Made by a program: the position numbers and the translations under genes. A DNA stretch of 64,000 bases from Armatimonadota bacterium. Lineage in GTDB: Bacteria; Armatimonadota; Zipacnadia; Zipacnadales; UBA11051. Location of the stretch: contig JABLXH010000007.1 of assembly GCA_013178155.1 (NCBI GenBank), positions 1 to 64,000 on the forward strand, written 5' to 3'. Positions 15,897 to 25,185 of the stretch are shown here, piece after piece. Below the pieces are notes generated by a model. It ran no database searches and had not been told where the DNA came from. It saw nothing but the letters and a program-made list of their open reading frames with translations. Each line of letters opens with the position of its first letter. The stretch's first letter is position 1.

Positions 15897-18851
15897 TCAG
15901 CGGGCCTCGATCAGGATGGGCTCCAGCATGCCAAGCGTGAACTCGGGCCCCATCCGTCTGCCGGTAAAGAGGTTCGTCAGGCGCTTGGCGCCCTGGCATT
16001 GCACGCGCAGCCGGACCGGCTTCCGGGCATAGTTGCAGACGTTCACCAGCCAGCGATCGCCATCTCGCCCCCAGCGCCACGTCGCCATGCTTGGGGGCCG
16101 GCCGGTCGCCGCCTCGACGACGTGCACTGGTTGCTCCAAACGAAGACTTCTGGCCAGGGCATCCTGCAGGTCATGCACCGACTGATCACCGGGCAGCGTG
16201 GTGAAGCGGAAGCTGGTCGTGCTGCGGGGGCGGCCATACTCGTCCGAAGCCAGACAGCCCTCGCCGAGCGCGACAAGCTGCTTGCCCGGCAGGCGGCTGA
16301 AGGTCTTCAGGGCCTGGAAGCCGCCGTGCTCAATGTGCGTGACCTGGGGCAGGATGATGGCCTGGTACTCCCGTCCCTTGCCGGCCGCCAGTTGGTTGGC
16401 AGTGATGAAGTCCACCTTCTCACCCAGCAGCGACAGGGCGTGGTAGGTGCGGATGGCGCAGTTCGCGTACTCCGGATTCCAGGTGTGGCTGCAGATGGAG
16501 TAGACGACCGCGACACGTGCGGGCGCGTCCTGCAGGGCTACGACCGCCGGAGCCAGCCGCATCAGGTCCAGCGCCGCACGGCCGTGGGCATCGCACATGG
16601 CCGGGCGGTGCATAATGCTGCCTGCGAAGTCGCTGGCATTATCATAGGTGCGTTCCCATACCCATACCGTGCTGGCGCCCTGGCCATGTAGGGCGCCCTG
16701 CCACACCAGGTTGCGCATGTGCATCCCGGGCACTGGCCGCCAGTTGCGGTCGGCCACTACGTGGTTCTCCGAGTTGAACGACGGCTGGCCGCGCATGGAG
16801 CGCAGCAGATCATAGTACAGGTTCTCACCCACGCCGCCGTTGCCCGCGCTGCTGATGTCCTCGTGGATGTAGCCGTTGCTGCAGTCATTGCCGGCAATCT
16901 GCGACAGGTCGCAGAACTGCTCCACGTCGTTGCCCCAGGTGATCGTGCTGCGGTTGAAGGGCAGGTTCATGATCTTGGCATGGACCGGCAAGTCGGGGGC
17001 CAGCTCGTGGATGATGTCCGCCATCCAACGGTGGAACCCTGCGAAGCGCTGGTTGTTGAAGGTCACCCAGTCGTAAAGGGCCGGCCGGGGCTTGAGGTCA
17101 TCGGGGTCCTGGATCGGCACGTCGTCAAAGCGGGTGTAGCTCGTGCCCCAGCGCTCATTGAGGCGCTGGACGGTCCCGTGGCGGGCGGCCAGCCAGGCAT
17201 GCCACTTGTCACGGTTGTACTGGCTGTTGGGGGCGCTGACGTATATGGGCTCGTTGCTCAGGCAGATGCTGTGTAGTGCCGGATGGCCCCTGAGTGGCGG
17301 GATGATGGCCCGCAAGTACGTCTCAAGGACCTGCCGTGACTGCGGCGCGTCAACATCAAAGCGGATGAACCCTCCGTTTACACCACCCAGCTCCGGCCAG
17401 CGCTCCAGTGCCCAACCGGGAAAGTAGTGGGGCGAGATCAGCAGGTTGACCGCTACGCCCGAGCGCTGCGCCCGGTCCAGCAACTCTCGGAACTGCCTCA
17501 CCGGTTCCAGGTCGGTGGTGAAATCGGGTCTGACGACACTGTTGGGCCCGAACTCCACCTGGATGATGTTCAGGCCGTAGGCGGGTAGCTTCTCGACATC
17601 CCGCCGGACGGCGGTGAAGTGCCCGAGCCCGTTGAAGAAGACCGGCCGGGTCTCGCGGCGTCCGTCGGGCCAGGTCACCTCGCTGGCGAAATGGCCTCCA
17701 GCGATGCTGACGAGTCCTCCCGCGTAGCGTGGCACGGTCAGGACTCCAACGGGCGGCGGTGCCCCGCACTCTGCGATGGCGTCGCTCAGGATGCCATCCA
17801 ACTCGTCGAGCTGCTGCACCGCGCGCCCGACCTCGCCGTGGTCCAGGTCCTCGGCGACCCACGGCAGGAAGTTGCTGGCTACCGTCTCGGTCACCCGCGG
17901 ATAGTCCAGAGGAAGCCCGCGCGTCTGCCATTTCTCCATCTGCTCGCGCAGGACTGCAAGCTGCTTCTCGACTGCTCTTAGCCGCTCGCGGGCATAGGTG
18001 GCGCTGATGAGCGTGAGCTGTCGGCGCAGCGTTCCCAACGGCCGGCTGTCTGCGTCCAGGAAGGTCACGCTCAAGTCGCCTGTGTTCCCGGGTGCGGGCT
18101 GCAGCTTCAGAGACACCGCGGCCTGTCCTTCGCGCCCGTTCACCGTGACCTCTGCCGCTCCGACCGTCTCGCCCGCGTGGCGTACGTCTAGGCTCAGCCG
18201 TGCCGGCTCAGTCCTCAGTCCCTGCCACAACACCGAGACGGAGAGGTCCTCCTTCTCCACGACGAGGCTCTGCGGGCACAGGACTATCGCTTTACCGCCG
18301 GCCATCGCCTCGCCGCAGGCAGCCATCGGGCGCAGCTCCAGGTCGTCCACCCACAGCTTGTCAACGAGGTTCACAACGTTCAGCCCCAGGTCCAGTTTGG
18401 TCTGCTCGGGGCCGGTACTGAACTCGCACTCGACTCTGGTCCAGTCGAAAGTGCCCGATGGCAGCATGAGCTGGTAGCTCTGCCAGTCGGTCCAGTGGTT
18501 GCCGGAGCTGACGTTCTCACCCTTCACCCAGCACGACAACCGGTAAGGGATACCCGGTAGCACTGGCACGCCTTGCACGAAACGCCCATAGACGTGCGGC
18601 TCTAGCGGTGATTCATTGTGGAAAACCGGGGCCCGGGTGGCCGCGCGCCCCCCGGTGGCATCCACGGCGACGCTGACCTTGGCTGAGCGGCTGATATGGA
18701 AGGCCCAGTTGGCGAATCCCTCACCAGCACTGGTCGCCTGCTCAAAGCCGGCGTTGCGGACGGGGTTGATCAGGGCATCCACCGGCCTGGTCTCCTGTGC
18801 CCAGCCCACACAAGACAGCAGCAACGCCACAAACGTCAGCAAGATCCGCAT
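15897..18851 (-). CDS. Large secreted GH42-like beta-galactosidase family protein
   Basis: A 984-aa exported protein (signal MRILLTFVALLLSCVGWAQE). Residues 30-175 form a CBM4/9-like jelly-roll (NPVRNAGFEQ to LWVDDLELRP). A coiled or helical stretch covers about 285-360. From about 400 the GH42-type barrel begins: GLNIIQVEFGPN, acid/base Glu534 in ICLSNEP, and probable nucleophile Glu695 in SFNSENH. A trimerisation-like Rossmann domain (VAVVYSICSHTWNP to IILPQVTH) and a small C-terminal beta domain follow, as in GH42. The unusually long N-terminal half suggests substrate anchoring. The substrate is inferred to be a beta-linked galactoside or similar. It lies upstream of the GH39-like gene in the same direction. 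Confidence 0.83.
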   Translation of the reverse strand: MRILLTFVALLLSCVGWAQETRPVDALINPVRNAGFEQATSAGEGFANWAFHISRSAKVSVAVDATGGRAATRAPVFHNESPLEPHVYGRFVQGVPVLPGIPYRLSCWVKGENVSSGNHWTDWQSYQLMLPSGTFDWTRVECEFSTGPEQTKLDLGLNVVNLVDKLWVDDLELRPMAACGEAMAGGKAIVLCPQSLVVEKEDLSVSVLWQGLRTEPARLSLDVRHAGETVGAAEVTVNGREGQAAVSLKLQPAPGNTGDLSVTFLDADSRPLGTLRRQLTLISATYARERLRAVEKQLAVLREQMEKWQTRGLPLDYPRVTETVASNFLPWVAEDLDHGEVGRAVQQLDELDGILSDAIAECGAPPPVGVLTVPRYAGGLVSIAGGHFASEVTWPDGRRETRPVFFNGLGHFTAVRRDVEKLPAYGLNIIQVEFGPNSVVRPDFTTDLEPVRQFRELLDRAQRSGVAVNLLISPHYFPGWALERWPELGGVNGGFIRFDVDAPQSRQVLETYLRAIIPPLRGHPALHSICLSNEPIYVSAPNSQYNRDKWHAWLAARHGTVQRLNERWGTSYTRFDDVPIQDPDDLKPRPALYDWVTFNNQRFAGFHRWMADIIHELAPDLPVHAKIMNLPFNRSTITWGNDVEQFCDLSQIAGNDCSNGYIHEDISSAGNGGVGENLYYDLLRSMRGQPSFNSENHVVADRNWRPVPGMHMRNLVWQGALHGQGASTVWVWERTYDNASDFAGSIMHRPAMCDAHGRAALDLMRLAPAVVALQDAPARVAVVYSICSHTWNPEYANCAIRTYHALSLLGEKVDFITANQLAAGKGREYQAIILPQVTHIEHGGFQALKTFSRLPGKQLVALGEGCLASDEYGRPRSTTSFRFTTLPGDQSVHDLQDALARSLRLEQPVHVVEAATGRPPSMATWRWGRDGDRWLVNVCNYARKPVRLRVQCQGAKRLTNLFTGRRMGPEFTLGMLEPILIEAR

Positions 18852-18905
18852 GGTCTGTGCCTCTCTCTGGCAGTAGTTGCCGTGGACAGGGCCTGTCCGT
18901 GCAGG

Positions 18906-19631
18906 CTAGCGCTCCGGTCCCAGCAGCCGCAGCAAGTTGCCGCCTGTGACGAGATCGAAATCTCCGGCCGAGAGGTCGCAGACCTCGATCTTCTTTAGCT
19001 CGATGGCCGGGTGGATGATCGGGCCATCCGAGCCCCAGACGAACTTCTCAATGGGCACGCGCTGGAAGGCTTCGGGGATCTTCCAGGGCACGTGGCAGTA
19101 GGAGAGGTCCAGGTGCAAGTTCGGGAATTCCTGGGCCCAGACCAGGTGCTTGTCCACACCCTTCTCGTCCTGCGGCGCCCCCAGATGGGCGATGATCAGC
19201 TTCAGTTCGGGCAGGGCAGAGGCCAGTCCGCAGGACAGCTCGTAGGCGCCGCCGACGTCAATCAGCATCGGGATGTCGTACTCCACACACTTCTCGCCCA
19301 GGGGCAGCAGGAGGCCCAGGTCGGCCTCGTCCATCTCGCCCCGGTGGACCTTGAGCCCCCGCCAACCCCATTCTCCCACGGCCCGCTCCATCTCCTCCAG
19401 GGCGCCGTTGCCCTCGCCCGGAACCACGTGCGCAAAAGGAATGAACCTCTCCGGGCAGGCCTCGTAGCAGTCCCGCGTCAGGTCATTGGAGGCCCGGCTC
19501 GGCAGGCAAATGGAGAAAATGACCGACTGGTCAACTCCCGCCTCATCCATGGTGCGCAGGATCTCAGCCGGCCGAAACTCCCGGCGATAGATGTCGCCCC
19601 CCTTCACGTGCACATGGCAGTCAATGATCAT
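18906..19631 (-). CDS. Amidohydrolase family 2 (TIM-barrel) hydrolase
   Basis: A 241-aa metal-dependent hydrolase of the amidohydrolase-2 type. The N-terminus MIIDCHVHV carries the HxH metal motif; later come WRGLKVH, MLIDVGG, LIIAHLGAP and the catalytic Asp in KFVWGSDGPI. Members decarboxylate or hydrolyse small cyclic and aromatic acids or lactones. ATG 19631 is chosen because GGGAGG lies upstream and HxH belongs at the N-terminus. The ATG overlaps the TGA of the upstream methyltransferase as ATGA, so the two are probably translationally coupled. The same frame runs open further upstream without conserved sequence. Confidence 0.87.
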   Translation of the reverse strand: MIIDCHVHVKGGDIYRREFRPAEILRTMDEAGVDQSVIFSICLPSRASNDLTRDCYEACPERFIPFAHVVPGEGNGALEEMERAVGEWGWRGLKVHRGEMDEADLGLLLPLGEKCVEYDIPMLIDVGGAYELSCGLASALPELKLIIAHLGAPQDEKGVDKHLVWAQEFPNLHLDLSYCHVPWKIPEAFQRVPIEKFVWGSDGPIIHPAIELKKIEVCDLSAGDFDLVTGGNLLRLLGPER

Positions 19632-20440
19632 CGAGAACCTCCCTGTGGGTTGGCGGTTGGACCTATGGGTCTGCGGGCCACGAGCCAGCAGGTATATGAC
19701 CAGAACCGGGCTCCGGGCACTCTGTTCAGCCACCGGCTGATGCCTGCGATCCGGCTCGCTGGCAAGAGACGCTTCCATGGGTTGCGGTCGGAGAAGAACA
19801 CGCAACCGACATAACCTGCGTGCTCCACGCGCAGGCCGGCGTCCGTGGTCAGACACCGCAAGCGGGAGAGGCTGAAGGCGAAACGGTGGCCCGCGGCATC
19901 CGGAGCGCCAGGCACTGGCTCCCGCCCGCTCCGAGCGAATTCCGGCAGGCGTTCGTGGACAAAGTCAGCGTTCGGCGCAGTCAGCACCAGGACTCCTCCC
20001 GGAGCGAGCACCCGCACCATCTCACCCAGGGCCCGCGGTGGGTCCGGCAGATGCTCAAGCAGCTCCATCGCCACAACGGCACGACACGTGCCCTGCGACA
20101 GCGGCAGAGCGCTCGCTTCTCCGGCGATGGCGTGGAACTCCCCCCGCTCGTACTTCCTGCGACCGTAGGCCAGGGCGAGCGGATCAATGTCGAGGGCCAC
20201 GGCTACGCGCTGCTGCTCGGCCATAAGCAGGCTGCAATTGGCTTGCGCCGCTCCCACCTCCAGCACCACGTCCCCCGGTCCGGTCTCTGCCTGGAGCAGT
20301 TCGAGAGCCAGGGAGAGTCGAGCTTGGTACTTCAGGGCCCACTGGCTACGCGGGTCGGCGGCGTCCCACTCGCGCTGGTCATACATGCGCAGCAGTTGCT
20401 CACGGTCGTTGCGCGGCTGCAGCGCGGTGCTAGGCTTCAT
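19628..20440 (-). CDS. Class I SAM-dependent methyltransferase
   Basis: A 270-aa methyltransferase (Methyltransf_11-like). Motif I is VVLEVGAAQANCSLL, with Ala replacing the second Gly of GxGxG; the acidic loop is ALDIDPLA; motif II/III is AVVAMELLEHLPDP; and motif IV is LAPGGVLVLTAPN. The C-terminal region adds a VGCVFFSDRNPWKRLLP element. The substrate could be a lipid, quinone or glycan; it cannot be read from the sequence. The stop overlaps the start of the amidohydrolase by four bases. It is divergent from the toroid-protein gene, with 217 bp between them that contain the 10-bp palindrome GTAAGCTTAC at 20546-20555. Confidence 0.88.
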   Translation of the reverse strand: MKPSTALQPRNDREQLLRMYDQREWDAADPRSQWALKYQARLSLALELLQAETGPGDVVLEVGAAQANCSLLMAEQQRVAVALDIDPLALAYGRRKYERGEFHAIAGEASALPLSQGTCRAVVAMELLEHLPDPPRALGEMVRVLAPGGVLVLTAPNADFVHERLPEFARSGREPVPGAPDAAGHRFAFSLSRLRCLTTDAGLRVEHAGYVGCVFFSDRNPWKRLLPASRIAGISRWLNRVPGARFWSYTCWLVARRPIGPTANPQGGSR

Positions 20441-20657
20441 GACTGCAGGTTCGGCGTCCCAGGCCGACAGCCCTGCCCGGGGCCGCTGACGGGTTGGTGA
20501 TCTGGGCCGGAACAGAGGTCACTGGACGCCGGAGGGCGAATTGGTGTAAGCTTACCGCTCAGGTGAGGCAACCCGGGCCCCCACACAGGGCTTGGCGGGG
20601 CCTATTATTGTGCCTGACCACCGCACCCCCGTTCGTTGAAGAGGAGCGAAGCGTAGT

Positions 20658-21656
20658 ATGGATATGCGTAGTTGCCGCCAGGCGATCGTGGCCGGGCTGA
20701 AATGGCTTCTGACCCAACAGGAGGCTGATGGGTCCTTCCGGCCCGCGGAACTGGGACTGAACACGGTCCACAAGATACCCTACGCTCTGGCCGTGACGGG
20801 GCAATTGGAGCGCGGCGCCCGCTTGTGCGCCTGGCTGAACGAGCAGGGCCTGGATGAGGAGGGCGATTTCGGGGGCCGCACCCATCGCGAGGGCCCCCTG
20901 GCGGTCTTCTACCACCTCGCCAACTCGTGGCTTGTCATCGGCGCTCACCGCATGGGTCAGTTCGGTCTGTCCATGAAGGCGGGTGACTTCCTGAGCACTC
21001 TCCAACACCCCCAGACTGGCGGCTTTCTCACCCGGGGGCCCGAGGCATCCATGGACGGCATGCAGGACCTGATGAGCACCGCCATGGCCGGACTGGCGAT
21101 GCTCAACATCGGCAATGTGGGCGCTGCGGAGGCGGCCGGAAACTTCCTGGTGGACGCGTACGACCGACAGCCCAAGCTGAGCAGCCAGTTGCTCTTCGTC
21201 CAGCAGAAGGGCGACCGCATGGTCAACGAGTTCCCGGACGACCAGCAACCCGCCTTCTCGCTCAACCCCCAGCGTCCCGGTCAGTGGTACTTTGTTCCCG
21301 GGCTGGCCGGGGGGTTCCTGGCCAAGCTCTCTGAGGTGACAGGGAGCGCAGAGCATCTGCGCGCAGCGCAAAACTACATCCAGTATGCCGAGTCCGGCGG
21401 ATCTGACCGTTACGAGACACCCAACGGCTGGTGGTTTGGCTGGGGCGCTGCCATGGTCTACGCGGTCACCGGTGTGGCCAGCTACCGCAAGATCATCGAG
21501 GCGGTGGCCAGCGACATGGTTGAGAGCCAGATGTCCAATGGGTCGTGGGCCGCGGGGTCGCTCAGCTATGAGCCACCAGCGCCGATCGTGGACGCTACGG
21601 CGGAGGCAATCGTGGTGTTGACAGAGATCCTGCAGCACGCCGGCGTTGGGGAGTAA
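20658..21656 (+). CDS. Alpha/alpha-toroid protein (terpene cyclase-like / glycosidase-like)
   Basis: A 332-aa protein without signal peptide, built of helical repeats carrying QxxDGSF/QxxxGGF turns: LLTQQEADGSF near the N-terminus, LQHPQTGGFLTRG in the middle and MVESQMSNGSW near the C-terminus. This is the signature of the six-hairpin or squalene-cyclase/prenyltransferase toroid. The catalytic DxDD of class II cyclases is not present, so a cyclase reaction is not supported; sugar-processing toroid enzymes are an alternative. GAGGAGCG lies upstream of the ATG. The next gene, a Gfo/Idh/MocA oxidoreductase, starts 88 nt later and may be cotranscribed. Confidence 0.6.
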   Translation: MDMRSCRQAIVAGLKWLLTQQEADGSFRPAELGLNTVHKIPYALAVTGQLERGARLCAWLNEQGLDEEGDFGGRTHREGPLAVFYHLANSWLVIGAHRMGQFGLSMKAGDFLSTLQHPQTGGFLTRGPEASMDGMQDLMSTAMAGLAMLNIGNVGAAEAAGNFLVDAYDRQPKLSSQLLFVQQKGDRMVNEFPDDQQPAFSLNPQRPGQWYFVPGLAGGFLAKLSEVTGSAEHLRAAQNYIQYAESGGSDRYETPNGWWFGWGAAMVYAVTGVASYRKIIEAVASDMVESQMSNGSWAAGSLSYEPPAPIVDATAEAIVVLTEILQHAGVGE

Positions 21657-21744
21657 GCAACAGGGCCGGGGGGACACTCCGCCAAGGTCTGGGTCTCGCT
21701 CAAGATGCCGGTCCCACACGGGGCCGTTACGAAGGAGAAGTCTG

Positions 21745-22833
21745 ATGGCTACCAGGAAAGCCGCTGCAAAGAAGAGCGATCGCGTCGGATGGGGCATCAT
21801 CGGTTGCGGGGTGATCGGGCCATATCACGCTACCTCCATCAAGGAGACTCGGACGGCCAAACTCGTGGCCTGCTGTGATGTCATCCCGGAGCGCGCCCAG
21901 AAGCTGGCCGCCGATTTTGGCCCCGGCGTCAAAGCCTATACCAGGCTGGACGAGCTGTTGGCCGACCCGGACGTGGTAGCCGTCTCTGTCTGCACGCCCA
22001 GCGGCATGCACTCGGAGCACGTGATCGCCGCCGCGCAAGCCGGCAAGCACATCCTGTGCGAGAAGCCCCTGGACATTCGTCTCAAGGCCATTGACGAGGC
22101 CATCGCCGCGGCTCGAGAGTGCAACGTGAAGCTGGCGGGCGTGTTCCAGCGACGCACCTACGAGTCCACAAAGAAGGTCCGTGAGGCCGTGCGCACCGGC
22201 AAGCTGGGCAAGCTGGTCCTGGGTGACGCCTACCAGAAGTACTTCCGCTCCCATGAGTACTACGCCAGTGGGGCATGGCGGGCGACCTGGGAACTGGACG
22301 GTGGCGGTGCGCTGATGAACCAGGGCGTGCACGGCATTGACCTGCTGCTGCACCTGATGGGACCGGTGAAGCGCCTGAGCGCCTATGCCCGTCGCCTCGT
22401 CCGCAACATCCCGGTGGAGGACACCGCGGTTGCGATCCTGGAGTTCGAGAACGGAGCGGTGGGTGTCATTGAGGGCACGACCTCGGTCACGCCCGGCTAT
22501 GACTGCCGCATCGAGATCAGTGGTGACAACGGGACCATCGTCTTGCACGGCGAAAAGATCGAGCGCTGGGACATACCCGGAGAGGCCGAGGCCACCGAAG
22601 AGGCAGCTTCGCAGGGGGCTGCGGCCGACCCGCGTGCCATATCGGTGACCGGGCATGTCCACCACATCGAGGACCTCTGCGCGGCCATCAAGGAAGACCG
22701 TGAACCGGAGATCCCGGGCATCGAGGCGCGCCGTGCCGTCGAGGTCATCAAGGCCATCTACCTGTCGTCGCGCAACGGCGGCTGCAGCGTGGAACTCCCG
22801 CTGTCCTACGAGGACGACGGTATCGGGATCTGA
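21745..22833 (+). CDS. Gfo/Idh/MocA family oxidoreductase
   Basis: A 362-aa NAD(P)-dependent sugar or inositol dehydrogenase-like enzyme. The Rossmann motif is GWGIIGCGVIGPYHATS; VSVCTPSGMHSEHV and the hallmark CEKPLDI (catalytic Lys of EKP) follow, and the second domain has GGGALMNQGVHGIDLLLHLMG, with the catalytic-site His. Substrates in this family include inositols, amino-sugars and uronates. ATG 21745 has GAAGGAGAAG just upstream, so the longer open frame is not used. A lysine-rich N-terminus (ATRKAAAKKSD) precedes the fold. A hairpin follows the stop. Confidence 0.93.
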   Translation: MATRKAAAKKSDRVGWGIIGCGVIGPYHATSIKETRTAKLVACCDVIPERAQKLAADFGPGVKAYTRLDELLADPDVVAVSVCTPSGMHSEHVIAAAQAGKHILCEKPLDIRLKAIDEAIAAARECNVKLAGVFQRRTYESTKKVREAVRTGKLGKLVLGDAYQKYFRSHEYYASGAWRATWELDGGGALMNQGVHGIDLLLHLMGPVKRLSAYARRLVRNIPVEDTAVAILEFENGAVGVIEGTTSVTPGYDCRIEISGDNGTIVLHGEKIERWDIPGEAEATEEAASQGAAADPRAISVTGHVHHIEDLCAAIKEDREPEIPGIEARRAVEVIKAIYLSSRNGGCSVELPLSYEDDGIGI

Positions 22834-22854
22834 AGGGGCTTACCTGGCTGACGC

Positions 22855-22885
22855 AGAAGGGAGTCTCCCTGCGAGGCTCCCTTCT
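22855..22885 (+). terminator. Stem-loop after the Gfo/Idh/MocA gene
   Basis: AGAAGGGAG (22855-22863) pairs with CTCCCTTCT (22877-22885) as a 9-bp stem with a 13-nt loop, followed by TCGTTT. The T-run is short, so intrinsic termination is probable but not certain. It lies 22 nt after the stop and before the BNR gene. Confidence 0.55.
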
Positions 22886-22907
22886 TCGTTTCCGCGGAGG
22901 TCACCCT

Positions 22908-24284
22908 ATGCCGCTACCGCAGCTTGCCTGCCTTGCGTTGGCCCTGCTGACGGTCACTCCCCTCTTGGCTTTCGACGCCGAGGCTGCCGGCTGCGAACGC
23001 GCTACGGCCTACGTGGCCTCCACGAAGCTGGTGCGCTCCAGGGGCCGCACGTACGTGACCTACCTGGATGTCGGGTTTCGGGTGCAGGTCATGGCCCTTG
23101 ACCATGCCACCGGTCGGTGGGATGGCCCGGTGGCGGTTGGGCAGGCTGACGATAACCACGGCGGAGCCGCACTCGCCGTGACACCAGACGGCGTCTTGCA
23201 TCTCTGCTTCGGCCCTCACGGCACGCCCACGCGCTACGTGCACTCCCTGGCGCCGGGGGACATCCACCGTTGGTCCGAGCCGGAGCGCGTCGGCGTCCGC
23301 ACCACCTACCCCAGCCTGGTGGCGGCTCCCGATGGGGCGCTGTACCTCGTGTACCGCGGCCACGACCAGCCTGAGGCCACTGAGTGGCTGCAATGGCAGC
23401 TCACCTTCCATGTCCGGCCGCCCGGTGGACCGTGGGGGAGAGGGGTGGTGCTGGCCGACATGCCCTCGGAGACAGACCAGCCGCGCGCCAACTACCACCA
23501 CCGGCTTCTGCTGGACGCGCACGGCCGCCTGCATGTGGCCTGGGCGAGCATCCTTGTCGCCCCCGGGAGGGTCCACTACCTCTGCTCCGACAACGGGGGA
23601 CGGACCTGGCGGGCTAGCCCAGGGGGCAGCCCCGTCACCATCCCGGCGACCAACGCTGCTCCGCCGGCAGTCTACGTCAGCCGCGAAGCCAATCTCATGG
23701 TGAGCCTGGCGGTAGACCGCGAGGGGGTCCCGCATCTGCTCTACGGACCGGAGTATGGCAGTGGCAGCGTGTCTCACGCCGTCCCGCGCGGTGTCCGAGG
23801 CTGGTGGGAGACTGACGGGTTCCGCCTGCCCGACAGCACAGTGTGGCTGCACCAGGCAGCGTTCGACACCCACGGGAACCTGCACGTCATGCTCTTCTCC
23901 GAGCAGCCCGGACAGTGGCTCGGGAACACTGCCATCCTGCGGGAGGCGGTCTGGGCCCCTGGAGGGACGTGGCAGCTACGCACGGTCGCCGACCTGACGC
24001 GGTACCGCCGGGGCTGCTTCATGCCGGCACTGGCCACTGGTGACCATCTGGAGTGTCTGTTCTACAGTGGACGCGACCTGGACCGGGCTACCACCGAGGC
24101 CGGTGTGACCGGCCATGTGGCGACCGACGTGTACTACGCTGACCTCACTGACAACTGGATGCAGCGCATCGCGCCACGCCCAGGCCCGAGGGTTGCTATC
24201 AGCACCCAATGGCAGACGCCGCTGCAGACATTGTCGCCGATGCCAGCCGAGGACATCGTCAGTCCTCCGCCGGGCGGCCGATAA
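22908..24284 (+). CDS. Secreted BNR-repeat (sialidase-fold) protein
   Basis: A 458-aa exported protein (signal MPLPQLACLALALLTVTPLLA). The body resembles the BNR_4 family: LVRSRGRTYVTYLDVGFRV, DDNHGGAALAVTPDGVLHLCFG, TYPSLVAAPDGALYLVYRG and a single Asp-box-like SDNGGRTW. These form beta-propeller blades. Several BNR_4 proteins are lyases or glycosidases active on rhamnogalacturonan or ulvan-like polymers, but no catalytic residue can be assigned here. GGAGGT precedes the ATG by about 7 nt. The preceding stem-loop suggests its own transcript or read-through from the dehydrogenase. Confidence 0.82.
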   Translation: MPLPQLACLALALLTVTPLLAFDAEAAGCERATAYVASTKLVRSRGRTYVTYLDVGFRVQVMALDHATGRWDGPVAVGQADDNHGGAALAVTPDGVLHLCFGPHGTPTRYVHSLAPGDIHRWSEPERVGVRTTYPSLVAAPDGALYLVYRGHDQPEATEWLQWQLTFHVRPPGGPWGRGVVLADMPSETDQPRANYHHRLLLDAHGRLHVAWASILVAPGRVHYLCSDNGGRTWRASPGGSPVTIPATNAAPPAVYVSREANLMVSLAVDREGVPHLLYGPEYGSGSVSHAVPRGVRGWWETDGFRLPDSTVWLHQAAFDTHGNLHVMLFSEQPGQWLGNTAILREAVWAPGGTWQLRTVADLTRYRRGCFMPALATGDHLECLFYSGRDLDRATTEAGVTGHVATDVYYADLTDNWMQRIAPRPGPRVAISTQWQTPLQTLSPMPAEDIVSPPPGGR

Positions 24285-24318
24285 CGCCGGTAGTCGCTGT
24301 CGGTTGGGTATCAAGCAA

Positions 24319-25185
24319 TCAGTCTGTCGTCGGCAGAGCTGGTCCGTGTTGTACGGGCCGCATCACCAGGTACACGCAGGCCGCCAGGATCAGGCTGGCG
24401 CCAAGCCCGAAGCCGACTGTGAAGGGTTCGTGGAAGTACAGCACGCCGATGGCGGCTGTCAGAACCGGTGTGGTGAGGCTCAGGAGGCTGCCCTGGGCGG
24501 CGCCGGTGTGCTTGTAGGCATAGGTCATGCAGAGCTGTCCTGCTGCGGCGAGCAGTCCCACCGCCAGGATGAGCCATAGCTGATGGCTTGTCAGCGGCGC
24601 CCAGCGCGTCGCCATCGGCCACGCCGCCAAGGCGATGCCGAAGAGGGATTGCGACCAGAAGATGTTCGTTGAGGTATCGGTCTCCCGGCAGCGCGTGACG
24701 GCGATGACGGCGACGCCGCTGCAGAAAGCGGAGATCAGCGGCACCAGATCCACCGCACGGAAGTCACGTCCATTGCCCCCGCAGATGAGCGTGGTCCCTG
24801 CCAGCGCCACCGCAATGGCCAGCCAGTGTCCGGGGCGCAACCGCTCACCGAGGATCGGGATGGCCATGAGCGAGGCGAAGACAACATAGGTGTAGCTCAG
24901 CATCATGGCCTTCGCCAGGCCGGATACAGGGATGGACCAGTACAGCAGCACGACCGCCAGGCCACCGATAGCCCCGCGCACTACCATCCACGGCCAGTTC
25001 ACCCAGCGCGGGCGATCCAGCCGCAAGGCGAACAGCCCCACGCATACCAGCGCGCCGATGACAAAGCGGCCCATGACCGTAGTGTAGGCACTGACATCCG
25101 GCAGGCCGCGCACAAACGCGGCCATGACCGCGAAGAAGACTGCCGACAGGAGCATCTGAAAGACGCCCGACCGCAGTACTCTCAC
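24319..25185 (-). CDS. EamA/DMT family transporter
   Basis: A 288-aa integral membrane protein with about ten hydrophobic helices in two EamA repeats (roughly residues 5-135 and 150-275). Typical elements are the N-terminal AVFFAVMAAFVRGL, LSYTYVVFASLMAIPILGERL, and in the second half LLSLTTPVLTAAIGVLYFHEP. DMT proteins export or import small metabolites by secondary transport; the cargo is unknown. It starts with GTG, and this GTG overlaps the TGA of the upstream dehydrogenase as GTGA, which implies coupled translation and a shared job with that enzyme. Confidence 0.92.
   Translation of the reverse strand: MRVLRSGVFQMLLSAVFFAVMAAFVRGLPDVSAYTTVMGRFVIGALVCVGLFALRLDRPRWVNWPWMVVRGAIGGLAVVLLYWSIPVSGLAKAMMLSYTYVVFASLMAIPILGERLRPGHWLAIAVALAGTTLICGGNGRDFRAVDLVPLISAFCSGVAVIAVTRCRETDTSTNIFWSQSLFGIALAAWPMATRWAPLTSHQLWLILAVGLLAAAGQLCMTYAYKHTGAAQGSLLSLTTPVLTAAIGVLYFHEPFTVGFGLGASLILAACVYLVMRPVQHGPALPTTD

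Noticed and set aside
20546-20555. Palindrome GTAAGCTTAC between the methyltransferase and toroid genes as an operator
   Set aside because: A single 10-bp palindrome containing AAGCTT is not rare enough on its own, and no paired promoter elements were found around it.
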